Part shown: positions 47,849 through 56,717 of the stretch, piece by piece
How positions within the stretch are numbered: position 1 is the stretch's first letter
Layout of the letters: each line of letters starts with the position of its first letter
NCBI RefSeq assembly: GCF_018128225.1
Contig: NZ_CP072377.1
Span: forward strand, 1,612,001-1,676,000
DNA from: Leptotrichia sp. oral taxon 218
GTDB taxonomy: Bacteria > Fusobacteriota > Fusobacteriia > Fusobacteriales > Leptotrichiaceae
DNA: 64,000 nucleotides
Direction: 5' to 3'
Made by a program: the position numbers and the translations under genes
Notes under the pieces: model-generated
Databases searched by the model: none
What the model saw: the letters and a program-made list of their open reading frames with translations, nothing else
What the model was told of the DNA's origin: nothing

Positions 47849-49174
47849 CTATCCCTTATCATTTCTTTCTTTTTCCACAATATTTCCAATTTCCTCTGCC
47901 ATATACAACGGTAAATTTAACAACCATTCTTCTTTTTTATAATCATTCATTGATATTCTTACTGATATTTCGGGGTTATATTTTTCTTTATACATTTTCA
48001 AACTTTTTGCTTTCAAATTTACTTCAGCTTTTACTTCGACAGGGATTACACTTTCTCCATTATCTAATAAAAAATCAATTTCACATGAACCACGGTCATT
48101 TGTGTAATAATATGTATTCAAATTTTCAATTGTAACAAGTTGCTGCAGCACATATTGTTCTGTTAATGCTCCTTTAAATTCAACAAATAGTTTATTTCCT
48201 TCAATAAGCGTACTCTGATTCAATCCTGTCATGCAGGTAAGAAGTCCTGTATCAAGTAAAAATAATTTAAAAGCCTTTAAATCCTCGTATACTTTTAATG
48301 GAAGTTTAGGATTATTAACCCTGTTCACTTTATAAATAAGACCACAATCAATAAGCCACATTAATGCCATTTCATATTCTTTTGCCCTCGCACCTTCTCT
48401 AACCAGACCATAGATAAACTTTTTATTTTCTTTTGCAAGTTGTGATGGAATACTATTCCATAACATTCTCAATCTAGGCACAATTTCATTTGGAGCATGT
48501 TTTGAAAAATCCTGTTCATAAGCTAAAAGTATACGCTTTTGAATTTCCCTTACTTCATTAAAATCCTTATTTTCCGAAAAATGAAGTACACATTCAGGCA
48601 TTCCACCTACAAAATAATAGTATTTAAGCATATCTATAAATTTTTGCTTAAACACTTTTATCATCTGATAATCATTATTTTCAACAAGTTTTAAAAATTT
48701 TTCATTCCCTGTGGCAAGTAAAAATTCCTTAAAAGATAAAGGATACAACTTTAAAAAGTCAATTTTCCCAACTGGAAATGATGTTCCCTCATGCAGTGCA
48801 ACTCCTAGCAACGAACCTGCACAAACAATATGATACTGCTGTGCATTTTCGTAAAAATATTTAAGGCTGGAAATTGCTCTTGGAACTTCCTGAACTTCAT
48901 CAAAAATAATCAAAGTTTCTTCAGGTACTATTTTTATTCCACTATAAAGCTCAATCCCCATAATCAGTCGCTCTACATCTAAATCTGTTTCAAACAATTC
49001 TTTCATATTAGAATTAGAATCAAAATTTATATAAACTGTATTTTTATAAGCCTTCTTTCCAAATTCCTTCATAAGCCAAGTTTTCCCCACTTGTCTTGCC
49101 CCTTGTATAATCAAAGGTTTCCTATTTTTCTTATTTTTCCATTCATAAAGATTTTCAATAGCAATTCTATACAT
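47849..49174 (-). CDS. AAA-14/DUF4143 ATP-binding protein
   Basis: 441 residues. Walker A IIQGARQVGKTWL near residues 22-34, Walker B TLIIFDEVQEVP near 88-98 and sensor AGSLLGV, followed by the C-terminal DUF4143 domain, which has a restriction-nuclease-like pattern (GSCEIDFLLDNGESVIPVEVKAE). The family is common, often multi-copy, and functionally obscure. ATG after AAAAGAGGTG. A pair of 15-bp direct repeats lies upstream (49220, 49285). Confidence 0.88.
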   Translation of the reverse strand: MYRIAIENLYEWKNKKNRKPLIIQGARQVGKTWLMKEFGKKAYKNTVYINFDSNSNMKELFETDLDVERLIMGIELYSGIKIVPEETLIIFDEVQEVPRAISSLKYFYENAQQYHIVCAGSLLGVALHEGTSFPVGKIDFLKLYPLSFKEFLLATGNEKFLKLVENNDYQMIKVFKQKFIDMLKYYYFVGGMPECVLHFSENKDFNEVREIQKRILLAYEQDFSKHAPNEIVPRLRMLWNSIPSQLAKENKKFIYGLVREGARAKEYEMALMWLIDCGLIYKVNRVNNPKLPLKVYEDLKAFKLFLLDTGLLTCMTGLNQSTLIEGNKLFVEFKGALTEQYVLQQLVTIENLNTYYYTNDRGSCEIDFLLDNGESVIPVEVKAEVNLKAKSLKMYKEKYNPEISVRISMNDYKKEEWLLNLPLYMAEEIGNIVEKERNDKG

Positions 49175-49219
49175 AAAACACCTCTTTTTATAACTTTATG
49201 TATGAAATATAGCATATTT

Positions 49220-49299
49220 CAACAAAAATTACAATGAAAAAATGTAGATATTATACACTTTTTACAACGAAAAATGTAAATATACAACAAAAATTACAA
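49220..49299. repeat. Pair of 15-bp direct repeats upstream of a DUF4143 ATPase gene
   Basis: CAACAAAAATTACAA at 49220-49234 and again at 49285-49299, 65 bases apart, flanking a TATAAT-like element on the minus strand. They could be operator sites. Confidence 0.6.
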
Positions 49300-49410
49300 C
49301 AGCATTCTCAAAAACTTGTAAAAATTATTTCAAAAAATCTTATCAAATCAAGTTTACGATAAACCCATTATTTTAATAAAAGAAAAATCTCAAAATCATT
49401 CCCAACAAAC

Positions 49411-50136
49411 TTACTCCACCTCAAAAACCGCCATATACGGCAAATGATCCGACAACTTAGTCCAATCCCTTGAATCATCATTAATATAAAAACTCTTTTT
49501 CACTTTGTAATCTGCACCCTTTTTCACCATCACATAATCAATTCTAGCCGTTTCAAGTTCCCTATTTTCTGAGTTATTATTATTTTCCAAATCTTTACCC
49601 TCAAAATAGCTGTCATTCCAATCTTTCCTAATTTTCGCATAATATTCTGTCGTTGGTAAAAGATTAAAATCTCCACACAAAAACTTCACATCGCCCTTAA
49701 ATCCCTCAATTGCAGTAAACAAATCATCCAATTCCTCATTTTTATTGTCCAAACTGTTATCAAGATGTGTATTCACAACTAAAATTTTCTTTTTAAATTT
49801 TGAAGTATTCAATCTAGCCGCCAAAACTTGCCTTTTTTCCTTGCTTTTTCCAGGTAACTGATGAATGTAAATATTTTTCACATCATACTTTGAAATAAAC
49901 GCAATTCCAAACTCACCTTTATCAAAATCCATTGTTTTCTGAAAATAATGATAATGATAACCCAATTCCTGTGCCATTTCCTGTACAATATCCCGAAATT
50001 TGCTTCTTTTTGTATTTCTATCAACTTCCTGAAGTCCGATAAAATCTGGATTATACTTTTTTAAGCTCCGAGCAAGTTCCCTTCCATTGGTAAGTCTTGC
50101 CCCAAAAATATTGTATGTTATAATTCTAAATTCCAT
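49411..50136 (-). CDS. Endonuclease/exonuclease/phosphatase family protein
   Basis: 241 residues with the metal-dependent EEP fold: RIITYNIFGA, GLQEVDRN (metal glutamate), VVNTHLDNS, FLCGDFNLLP, RIDYVMVKK and a final LSDHLPYMA (catalytic histidine). Substrate could be DNA, phosphoinositide or sphingomyelin-type phosphodiesters; not resolvable here. No signal peptide. Confidence 0.87.
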   Translation of the reverse strand: MEFRIITYNIFGARLTNGRELARSLKKYNPDFIGLQEVDRNTKRSKFRDIVQEMAQELGYHYHYFQKTMDFDKGEFGIAFISKYDVKNIYIHQLPGKSKEKRQVLAARLNTSKFKKKILVVNTHLDNSLDNKNEELDDLFTAIEGFKGDVKFLCGDFNLLPTTEYYAKIRKDWNDSYFEGKDLENNNNSENRELETARIDYVMVKKGADYKVKKSFYINDDSRDWTKLSDHLPYMAVFEVE

Positions 50137-50199
50137 TTTTGTTTCCTATCTTTTTTATTTTATCTGTAAAAAAATTAATTTTTCTTTGATTAAAATCAT

Positions 50200-50928
50200 T
50201 TATTCATAACTTTGATTTTTATCTTTTCCATCTCCATTAGGAAGCACTTCAAATGTATTATAATCCGCACCTTCTAAAATTTTTCCCTTAAAATAAATGT
50301 TTTTATCGTCTTTTATAAATTTTTTATTCAAGAATTTGACTTTATCCTTATTAATTCCTTCTATTTTATGAATTTCGTAACTTATACTTGCATCTGTACC
50401 AAGACAGTCTGATTGTATTATTTCTATATAATACACATTATATTTATCTTTCCCATAAAACGAACTGTATTCTATTTTTTCTGATAAAAATTCAAATGTT
50501 TCAGGATCTTTAATTTTTCCATCCTTCCAAAATCCTAAACTACGACTCCCACTATAAACACTATTTTTATCTTTTGCATATTCTTTATTTAAAACTTTAA
50601 AACTTACAATATCAGCAAGAATTATTTTTCTATTTTTATAATAAATTTCGTTATCATTTCTCCAATAATTCCATCCCAATTTCTCAAAATTTTTAATTTT
50701 TAATTTTTTTATTTTTTTACCCCTATAATAAACATTCTTATCATCTTTCAAAAGATTATCTCCTATCAACTCAGCAGTTTTCGGATTTGCTCCTTTTAAA
50801 ATTTTACTTTCATAATAAACCTTATCTTTATCTATCGAATAATATTCTCCTATAATTTGTGCAACATCTCCAAATCCCACATTTGCCAAAACTAGAAATA
50901 ACAATACTTTTAAGATATTTTTCTTCAC
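50200..50928 (-). CDS. Exported DKNYY-repeat protein
   Basis: 242 residues with a signal peptide (KKNILKVLLFLVLANVGFG). Repeats of the DKNYY type: SIDKDKVYYESKIL, KDDKNVYYRGKKI, YAKDKNSVYSGSR, YGKDKYNVYYIE, KDDKNIYFKGKIL, each followed by GAxxxTFE or similar. The family is of unknown function and common in Fusobacteria and Leptospira-like genomes. GTG start after AAAGGAGAATAT. Confidence 0.85.
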   Translation of the reverse strand: MKKNILKVLLFLVLANVGFGDVAQIIGEYYSIDKDKVYYESKILKGANPKTAELIGDNLLKDDKNVYYRGKKIKKLKIKNFEKLGWNYWRNDNEIYYKNRKIILADIVSFKVLNKEYAKDKNSVYSGSRSLGFWKDGKIKDPETFEFLSEKIEYSSFYGKDKYNVYYIEIIQSDCLGTDASISYEIHKIEGINKDKVKFLNKKFIKDDKNIYFKGKILEGADYNTFEVLPNGDGKDKNQSYE

Positions 50929-50997
50929 ATATTCTCCTTTCGATTCAAATTCAATTTTATAAATTTCTTTTCAAACAAAAATTACAATAAAAATATC

Positions 50998-51711
50998 TCA
51001 CTCCCAAACATCATCTTTCATATCCGCTTTCCTCATCCCCGAAACAAACCTATTTCCTTTCACAAAAAATCTCAACTTTTTCTCAGTCCAAACACCTTTA
51101 TTCGGAACTCCAATTCTCGCAGAAACACCTATTTTCTTAGGAATTTTAGCATTTTCAAAATCAAGATACAAATATTTCTCATCTATTTTAGAAATATCAT
51201 ATTTAATTTTAAAATTTTTATTCTCTAATTTTTCAGAAAATTTTTCAATTTCAAACATATTTTCCTCAACAATCTGAATTTCCGTCTTATAAAATCTGTC
51301 GTCAATTCCAAACGCCTTTGTAAATTTTCCTGGACCATTACTCACTAAAATTCCACATTTTCCACGATTTTCTTCCATTCTTTCAACATTCAAAATTGGC
51401 TCTATAGCTCTAATTAACACACTTTGCGGATTTCCTTTCTCACAAGTCACAATATTTAACATTTTATGAGAGTGTATCGAGTGAATATAAACAGTTCCAG
51501 CTTTTTCAAACAATGCTTCTACTTTTGGAGTCCGTTTTTTCCCATAACCGTGAGCCGCTCTGTCAAATTCACCCAAATACGCCTCTGTTTCAACAATGTA
51601 TCCAGCAAATATCTCATTTTCACTTTTTGAAATCAAAATTTTCCCAAGTAACTCCTTTGCTACCGTAATCGTGTCTTTCTTGTAAAATTTCTCTATTTCT
51701 TCAAAAATCAT
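50998..51711 (-). CDS. mpg: DNA-3-methyladenine glycosylase (AAG/MPG family)
   Basis: Removes alkylated purines and starts base excision repair. Catalytic region IVETEAYLGEFDRAAHGYG near residues 39-57, then KRTPKVEALFEKAGTVYIHS and VLIRAIEPI are family-typical. 237 residues. The C-terminus (RIGVPNKGVWTEKKLRFFVKG) fits too. ATG after AGGAAG. Single gene. Confidence 0.93.
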   Translation of the reverse strand: MIFEEIEKFYKKDTITVAKELLGKILISKSENEIFAGYIVETEAYLGEFDRAAHGYGKKRTPKVEALFEKAGTVYIHSIHSHKMLNIVTCEKGNPQSVLIRAIEPILNVERMEENRGKCGILVSNGPGKFTKAFGIDDRFYKTEIQIVEENMFEIEKFSEKLENKNFKIKYDISKIDEKYLYLDFENAKIPKKIGVSARIGVPNKGVWTEKKLRFFVKGNRFVSGMRKADMKDDVWE

Positions 51712-51887
51712 TTTTTCTCTTCCTTTTTCTATATTTCCATACTATTTCCCATTAGATAGGAATTCTATTTAATGAGAGATCAAAATTCCTTAGCAAAAAA
51801 TAAATAAAATATTTTCCTATTTTTCAAATGATATTTAGTATAAAATTTTTGTATGAAATTCTTATATTTTCAAATATTTTCAAATTT

Positions 51888-52709
51888 TTAATCAATATAT
51901 TTTTTCAACTGGCTTTTATGGATAAAACCTCGATATTCCTTTGCTTTTGAGAGTTTATTACTTTCATCAGGATACTCAACATCAAAAACATAATACCAGT
52001 CTCCATATTTTGTAATATATTTCACAACAGTTCCATTATCCATTTTTGAAACAATTTTTGATTCTTTTGTCGGTTTTTCACGCAAATTCGCATATCCATC
52101 CTTTGAACTCACTTCATATTTTTTTAAATCAAAAGGTTCATTAGGATCTGAAAATTCTTCTTCAGAATCCTTCGATTTTTTCGTTTTTATTTCAGTAATT
52201 TTCGATTTCGCACCATCAACTCTCTTTAATTCTGTAGCATAAGCATAAACAGTCGTAAAATCACATTCTGTATACGGCAAAACTTTTTTTATCTTAACTG
52301 TCGCTGGAACTTCAAATTTCCCTTTACTAATTTTTTGCATTTTTTTGTACTCTTCTGGAAAACTTTTCTTCAATGTTTCAGTTATAATTTTCTCATCCTT
52401 AGCTGCTTCCTTTTCATAATCCACATTCACATCTGGATTATTATAGTCAAAATCTCTAAGCCTCAAAACTAAGGGTTTCCCATTCACAATATCCTTATTT
52501 TCAGGATAAAACAGCATTTCGCCATATCCAGTACCCGAGCAAGGCACCTCTGGATCACTTTTATCCCAATCCATCTTAAAAATCCCTCTTAAATTCAAAA
52601 TTACACCGTTATCAGTCAATAAAATTTCTTGAGCATTAGTATTTTTTCCAAAACTAATTACAGAAATCAATAGCAAAAATACAAAAAATAAATAATTTTT
52701 AATTTTCAT
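51888..52709 (-). CDS. Exported protein with C-terminal bacterial SH3 domain
   Basis: 273 residues. Signal peptide (MKIKNYLFFVFLLLISVISFG), an unknown N-terminal part with MDWDKSDPEVPCSGTGYGEM, and an SH3b domain over the last 70 residues (GYANLREKPTKESKIVSKM ... YITKYGDWYYVF). SH3b domains bind peptidoglycan or peptides. Start is the ATG at 52709 after AAAAGGTGGGAAAG rather than the GTG inside that site. Confidence 0.78.
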   Translation of the reverse strand: MKIKNYLFFVFLLLISVISFGKNTNAQEILLTDNGVILNLRGIFKMDWDKSDPEVPCSGTGYGEMLFYPENKDIVNGKPLVLRLRDFDYNNPDVNVDYEKEAAKDEKIITETLKKSFPEEYKKMQKISKGKFEVPATVKIKKVLPYTECDFTTVYAYATELKRVDGAKSKITEIKTKKSKDSEEEFSDPNEPFDLKKYEVSSKDGYANLREKPTKESKIVSKMDNGTVVKYITKYGDWYYVFDVEYPDESNKLSKAKEYRGFIHKSQLKKYID

Positions 52710-52742
52710 CTTTCCCACCTTTTTTAGAAAATTTATTATTTG

Positions 52743-52796
52743 TAAAAATTATAATTTTTTGACAAGGGGTATTGACCCCTTGATATCATAATTTTT
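52743..52796 (-). terminator. Terminator after deoC
   Basis: CAAGGGG pairs with CCCCTTG, with outer AATTAT/ATAATT pairing and a following TTTTT on the minus strand. It is one of the few GC-rich hairpins in the intergenic DNA. Confidence 0.65.
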
Positions 52797-52827
52797 TTAT
52801 TCAAAGAAAAAAATACTTTTTCAAAAT

Positions 52828-53496
52828 TTAATATCCAGAACTTTTGTTTTCAGCCCCAGTTACAATCGCAATTCCAGAACTTGTTCCCAATCTTTCAGCA
52901 CCCAATTCAATATATTTTTTCGCAGTCTCAAAGTCTCTCACTCCACCACTTGCCTTAACTTTAGCCTTATCTCCAACTGTTTTTTTCATAAGTTCCACAT
53001 CTTCAAATGTAGCCCCTCCAGTTCCAAAACCTGTCGAAGTTTTCACAAAATCAGCATTCGCATTAACAGCCAATTCACACGCCTTCACTTTTTCCTCATC
53101 AGTCAAATAGCAAGTTTCAATAATCACTTTCAAGATATTTTTCCCAATCGCTTCCTTAATTCTTCTAATTTCGTTTTCCACCAATTCATAATCCTTATCT
53201 TTCAATGCTCCAACATTAATAACCATATCAATTTCTGAAGCACCATCTTCAATCGCCTTTTTCGCCTCGAATACCTTTACATCAGTCGCCATAGCCCCCA
53301 AAGGAAACCCAACTACTGCTGCAACCTTTACATCACTATCCTTAACTTGACTAAAAGCATACTCAACATTTGCCCCATTTACACAAACTGAATAAAATCC
53401 ATATTCCCTCGCTTCATCGCACAATTTTTTTATATCTTCTCTTGTAGCACTCGCCTTCAAAATTGTGTGATCGATAAATTTGCTTATTTTCATCAT
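52828..53496 (-). CDS. deoC: Deoxyribose-phosphate aldolase DeoC
   Basis: Splits 2-deoxyribose-5-phosphate to glyceraldehyde-3-phosphate and acetaldehyde. [42 protein letters not shown] and the Schiff-base lysines in FVKTSTGF and KVKASGGVR are visible. Start is set at the ATG at 53496, seven bases after GAAGGG; neighbouring ATGs at 53502 and 53493 are possible. About 222 residues. Functionally linked to deoB at 44795, though not in the same operon. Confidence 0.96.
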   Translation of the reverse strand: MMKISKFIDHTILKASATREDIKKLCDEAREYGFYSVCVNGANVEYAFSQVKDSDVKVAAVVGFPLGAMATDVKVFEAKKAIEDGASEIDMVINVGALKDKDYELVENEIRRIKEAIGKNILKVIIETCYLTDEEKVKACELAVNANADFVKTSTGFGTGGATFEDVELMKKTVGDKAKVKASGGVRDFETAKKYIELGAERLGTSSGIAIVTGAENKSSGY

Positions 53497-53543
53497 TACC
53501 ATTCCCTTCTTTAATTTTTTATTTATTGTTTTTATTCTACTTA

Positions 53544-53571
53544 AGTATACCTACTTTTTTTCTTTTAGCAA
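53544..53571 (-). promoter_or_regulatory. Promoter for deoC
   Basis: Minus strand TTGCTA (53566-53571), 16-base spacer, TATACT (53544-53549). Confidence 0.6.
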
Positions 53572-53656
53572 CACTATTTTATATAACAAAAAATACTGAA
53601 AAATATTATTTTTAATCAATATTGTTCTTTACAATTATTCAATTTTTACGGTTAGC

Positions 53657-54865
53657 TTATTTTACTAAAAATTCTATCAAATTTACATGCTTTATCCCAT
53701 TTCTTGACATATCAAATTCATCCATCGACAGCACATATTTTGGATAATTGTCTTTAATATTTTCTAAAACTGAAAATTCTCTTTCTTTTGTATCTTCTGA
53801 TGCCAGTAGATAACTCACCTGAATATATATTGTTTCATCATTTTTTTTACAGACAAAATCTACTTCAAGATTATCTACCTTTCCAATTTTTACATTATAT
53901 CCTCTTCTTAACATTTCAAAGTACACAATATTTTCCAGTACTTGATTTATATCTTTTTGATTATTTTCCATTATTGCTTCCCTTATTCCATGATCAGCTA
54001 TGTAATATTTTTCATTCACATTCAATATCTTCTTTCCTAATAAATCATTTCTAGCAACTCGGTAAACTAAAAATGCCTCTTCACATGCTTTTATATAGTT
54101 TAGTATTGTCTCTGTTGCAACTTTTCTATTCTCGCTTTTAAAAAATTTAGAAATTGATGTTGCTGAAAATGTATTTCCAATATTCATAACAACATAATTT
54201 ATTATTCTTTCAAGCAAATCTGTATCTCTAATATTATTTCTCTGGGTAATATCCTTTAATATAATGGAAGCATACAAATCCTGTAAATATTGCATACTTG
54301 CTTCAAAATTATAATCCAAATTATGAAGAAACGGCATTCCTCCAAATTTTATATAGTCTTGAAATGCTTCTTTTAAATCTATTTCTTTATTTTTCTCTTT
54401 CATAATTTCAAAAAATTCTTTAAATGAAAACGGATACACAACAAATTCAATATATCTCCCAGCCAGATATGTCGAAAGTTCCCCTGAAAGCAGCTTGGCG
54501 TTTGAACCTGTGATATAAATATCAAAATTAAAGTCTTCATCCACCCTCAAAGAGTTCACACATCTTTCCCATTCTTCCACTTCTTGAATCTCATCTAAAA
54601 AAATATAGTAGCTCTTATATTTATCATCAACCTTATTTAAAATAAAATCATACAATCTCTCATAATTTTTTAGATTTCTATATTTCAAATTTTCAAAATT
54701 AATATAAATAAACTGATTTTCATTTATTCCTCTATTCTTTAATTCCTCCATTAAAAGCTTCAACATAACCGATTTTCCGCTTCTTCTTATTCCTGTCAAA
54801 ACCTTTATCACATCTTTATCAATAAAAGGTACTATTTGTTTTATATACTCATCTCTTTTTAACAT
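53657..54865 (-). CDS. AAA-14/DUF4143 ATP-binding protein (second copy)
   Basis: About 402 residues. Walker A TGIRRSGKSVML near residues 24-35, Walker B YYIFLDEIQEVEEW, sensor TGSNAKLL, then the C-terminal DUF4143 part with VDFVCKKNDETIYIQV, again nuclease-like. Only distantly similar to the copy at 47849. The start is the ATG at 54865 after AAAAGAGGTGATAAG; an 18-base longer start lies inside the ribosome site. Two 14-bp direct repeats lie upstream. Confidence 0.87.
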   Translation of the reverse strand: MLKRDEYIKQIVPFIDKDVIKVLTGIRRSGKSVMLKLLMEELKNRGINENQFIYINFENLKYRNLKNYERLYDFILNKVDDKYKSYYIFLDEIQEVEEWERCVNSLRVDEDFNFDIYITGSNAKLLSGELSTYLAGRYIEFVVYPFSFKEFFEIMKEKNKEIDLKEAFQDYIKFGGMPFLHNLDYNFEASMQYLQDLYASIILKDITQRNNIRDTDLLERIINYVVMNIGNTFSATSISKFFKSENRKVATETILNYIKACEEAFLVYRVARNDLLGKKILNVNEKYYIADHGIREAIMENNQKDINQVLENIVYFEMLRRGYNVKIGKVDNLEVDFVCKKNDETIYIQVSYLLASEDTKEREFSVLENIKDNYPKYVLSMDEFDMSRNGIKHVNLIEFLVK

Positions 54866-54914
54866 CTTATCACCTCTTTTCAATTATAACTTACAAAAAA
54901 ATAAAAATCAATAT

Positions 54915-54968
54915 TTTTATCAGTTATATCTAACAAAAATATCTTTTTTTATAATTTTATCAGTTATA
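54915..54968. repeat. Pair of 14-bp direct repeats upstream of the second DUF4143 ATPase gene
   Basis: TTTTATCAGTTATA at 54915-54928 and 54955-54968, exactly 40 bases (about four helical turns) apart. The spacing suits a regulator bound twice on one face. Confidence 0.6.
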
Positions 54969-55042
54969 ACTTAGTAAATAAATACGAAAATTTAAAAAGA
55001 TTAGCTTTCACTTTATGCAAAAACTAATCCTTATTTAACTCA

Positions 55043-55318
55043 TTAAAATTCATAATGTGTCCACATACTAATAATATTTATCCTTTTTTCTTTCTCAATA
55101 ACTTCATAAACAAGTCTATGCTGTTTATTAATTCTCCTTGAATAATATCCCTTCAAATCTTTAGTTAAAATCTCGTAAGATGGTGGCGTTTGAAAAGGAT
55201 TTTTCTTTATAAGATTTATCAATTTATCTACATTATTTTTTAATGCTGGAAATTGTTTTATTTTCTCCTTGTCTTTATTAGCTTTCTTTAAAATATAAAT
55301 CTTATATTCTTCTACCAT
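55043..55318 (-). CDS. yoeB: Txe/YoeB-family mRNA interferase toxin
   Basis: 91 residues, RelE superfamily. The C-terminal YSRRINKQHRLVYEV ... IISMWTHYEF is the YoeB signature, with the conserved arginine, histidine and tyrosine. YoeB cuts mRNA on the ribosome. The ATG at 55318 overlaps the end of the antitoxin gene by seven bases. Confidence 0.93.
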   Translation of the reverse strand: MVEEYKIYILKKANKDKEKIKQFPALKNNVDKLINLIKKNPFQTPPSYEILTKDLKGYYSRRINKQHRLVYEVIEKEKRINIISMWTHYEF

Positions 55319-55551
55319 TCAAAAACCTCATAATCTTCATCAGTAGCATTCTTTGCAGTTTCAATCTTTTCTTTCATATTTGGATCCGATAATAAGTATA
55401 AAGTTTCTAATAAACCGTTATATTCAGCTTCACTAATAATAATTGCATTTCCTTTTTTTGTATTCACATTAATAACATCATTATAGTCAATCGCTAATTC
55501 TAAATAAGAAAATAAATTTTTTCTCAAATTAGTTGCATTTGTATTTGTCAC
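55312..55551 (-). CDS. yefM: Phd/YefM-family antitoxin
   Basis: 79 residues starting TNTNATNLRKNLFSYLELAI, with the N-terminal DNA-binding fold of YefM, a middle IIISEAEYNGLLETLYLLSDP and an acidic C-terminal tail that would wrap the toxin. Start is a GTG at 55551, eight bases after AAAGGAG; the upstream GTG at 55569 lies before that site. Promoter and operator-like palindrome lie just upstream. Confidence 0.92.
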   Translation of the reverse strand: MTNTNATNLRKNLFSYLELAIDYNDVINVNTKKGNAIIISEAEYNGLLETLYLLSDPNMKEKIETAKNATDEDYEVFEW

Positions 55552-55570
55552 AAAAATCACTCCTTTCACC

Positions 55571-55606
55571 TATGTACATAATACAGTACATAAATAAAAA
55601 AGTCAA
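55571..55606 (-). promoter_or_regulatory. Promoter and operator of the YefM-YoeB operon
   Basis: Minus strand TTGACT (55601-55606), 17-base spacer, TATTAT (55578-55583). The -10 is enclosed by TATGTAC ... TATGTACATA (55571-55592), imperfect dyads with TGTAC cores, like the TGTACA sites known for YefM of Escherichia coli. Confidence 0.75.
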
Positions 55607-55619
55607 GATTTTTTTCATA

Positions 55620-56525
55620 TTACAAAACCTTATCTTTCAAATACTTCCACAATACAACCATCAAAGCCACCATTATCACAAAAATTATTCCAAGTGCAAA
55701 AAATCCTTTGTCTTGAAGCGGCAACTTCACATTCATTCCATAAAATCCAAAAATCATATTTGGAACTGTGATTAGTATTGTCGCCGCTGCCAAAACTTTC
55801 ATTGTAATATTCATATTATTTCCAATATATGAAGAGTATGTTTCCCGTGTTGTTTTACAAATTTCACAATACGAAGACGACAAATCAAGTGTAAAATTTA
55901 TTTCTTGTAAAATTCTCGTCATGTATTCCTCAAATTGCTGAAATTGCTCATCTTCTTTCAAATTCTCAACAACATAATCCAAGTTTCTCATTGCAATATT
56001 GTAAACATAAAAACCCTGCTCCACTTCCGAAAGTGAAATCAGTTTCTCATTACTTTGCTGCTCCCTCAAAACCGTTTCAATCTTGTCGTGTTCTCCAATT
56101 AAAATTCGTACATATTTATACAAACTTTGAGAAATTTTATGAAGCATATTTAGAAAAAAACGATTTTCCTCAAGAATGTCATCTCTCAATTCAGCATATT
56201 CTTCAACAAAATCATAAAAATCTTCAAAATAGTCATCATCTAAAATGACAACCCTATCCTCCCTCATACAAATTACAATTGGATTAATCTCATAAGATGT
56301 AACCTCTTTATCTATCACAGGTTTCTTCACAGTCGGATAATATAATTTATAAATTTCCCAGTCTGATTTTGAAATTCTCGGAGTAAAAGTTTCTTCATCA
56401 ATTACATTTTTTATCTTTTCTTCATCCATCTCCAATCTTTCAGACACAATTCTATAATCTTCATCTTTCAAATTATATACATACGAAATTGTTTTCCCAC
56501 TTTTTGTATCTATTCTTTTTATCAT
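55620..56525 (-). CDS. CorA-family divalent cation transporter
   Basis: 301 residues. A long acidic cytoplasmic funnel, a stalk helix, then two C-terminal transmembrane helices with the selectivity motif GMN in IFGFYGMNVKLPL and a basic end (WKYLKDKVL). The TM2 sequence and soluble loop fit CorA-type Mg2+/Co2+ channels. Ribosome site AAGGAAGG. Single gene. Confidence 0.92.
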   Translation of the reverse strand: MIKRIDTKSGKTISYVYNLKDEDYRIVSERLEMDEEKIKNVIDEETFTPRISKSDWEIYKLYYPTVKKPVIDKEVTSYEINPIVICMREDRVVILDDDYFEDFYDFVEEYAELRDDILEENRFFLNMLHKISQSLYKYVRILIGEHDKIETVLREQQSNEKLISLSEVEQGFYVYNIAMRNLDYVVENLKEDEQFQQFEEYMTRILQEINFTLDLSSSYCEICKTTRETYSSYIGNNMNITMKVLAAATILITVPNMIFGFYGMNVKLPLQDKGFFALGIIFVIMVALMVVLWKYLKDKVL

Positions 56526-56650
56526 AGCAACCTTCCTTGATTATTCCTAAAATTTTTTACTTTAATCAATAAATTATATCAAAAAACAGCGGCTATTTCA
56601 ATTTTCAAAAAATTTTTTTAAACTAAATTTCATACAAAATTTTAAATTAT

Positions 56651-56692
56651 ACTAAAAAAATCACAATCAAATCAATAATCGTGATTTTTTTA
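56651..56692 (-). terminator. Terminator of the flotillin gene
   Basis: AAAAAATCAC (56655-56664) pairs with GTGATTTTTT (56681-56690); T-runs on both strands. Follows the stop at 56718. Confidence 0.75.
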
Positions 56693-56717
56693 TCTTTAAA
56701 TATTTTTAATAAAAAGA

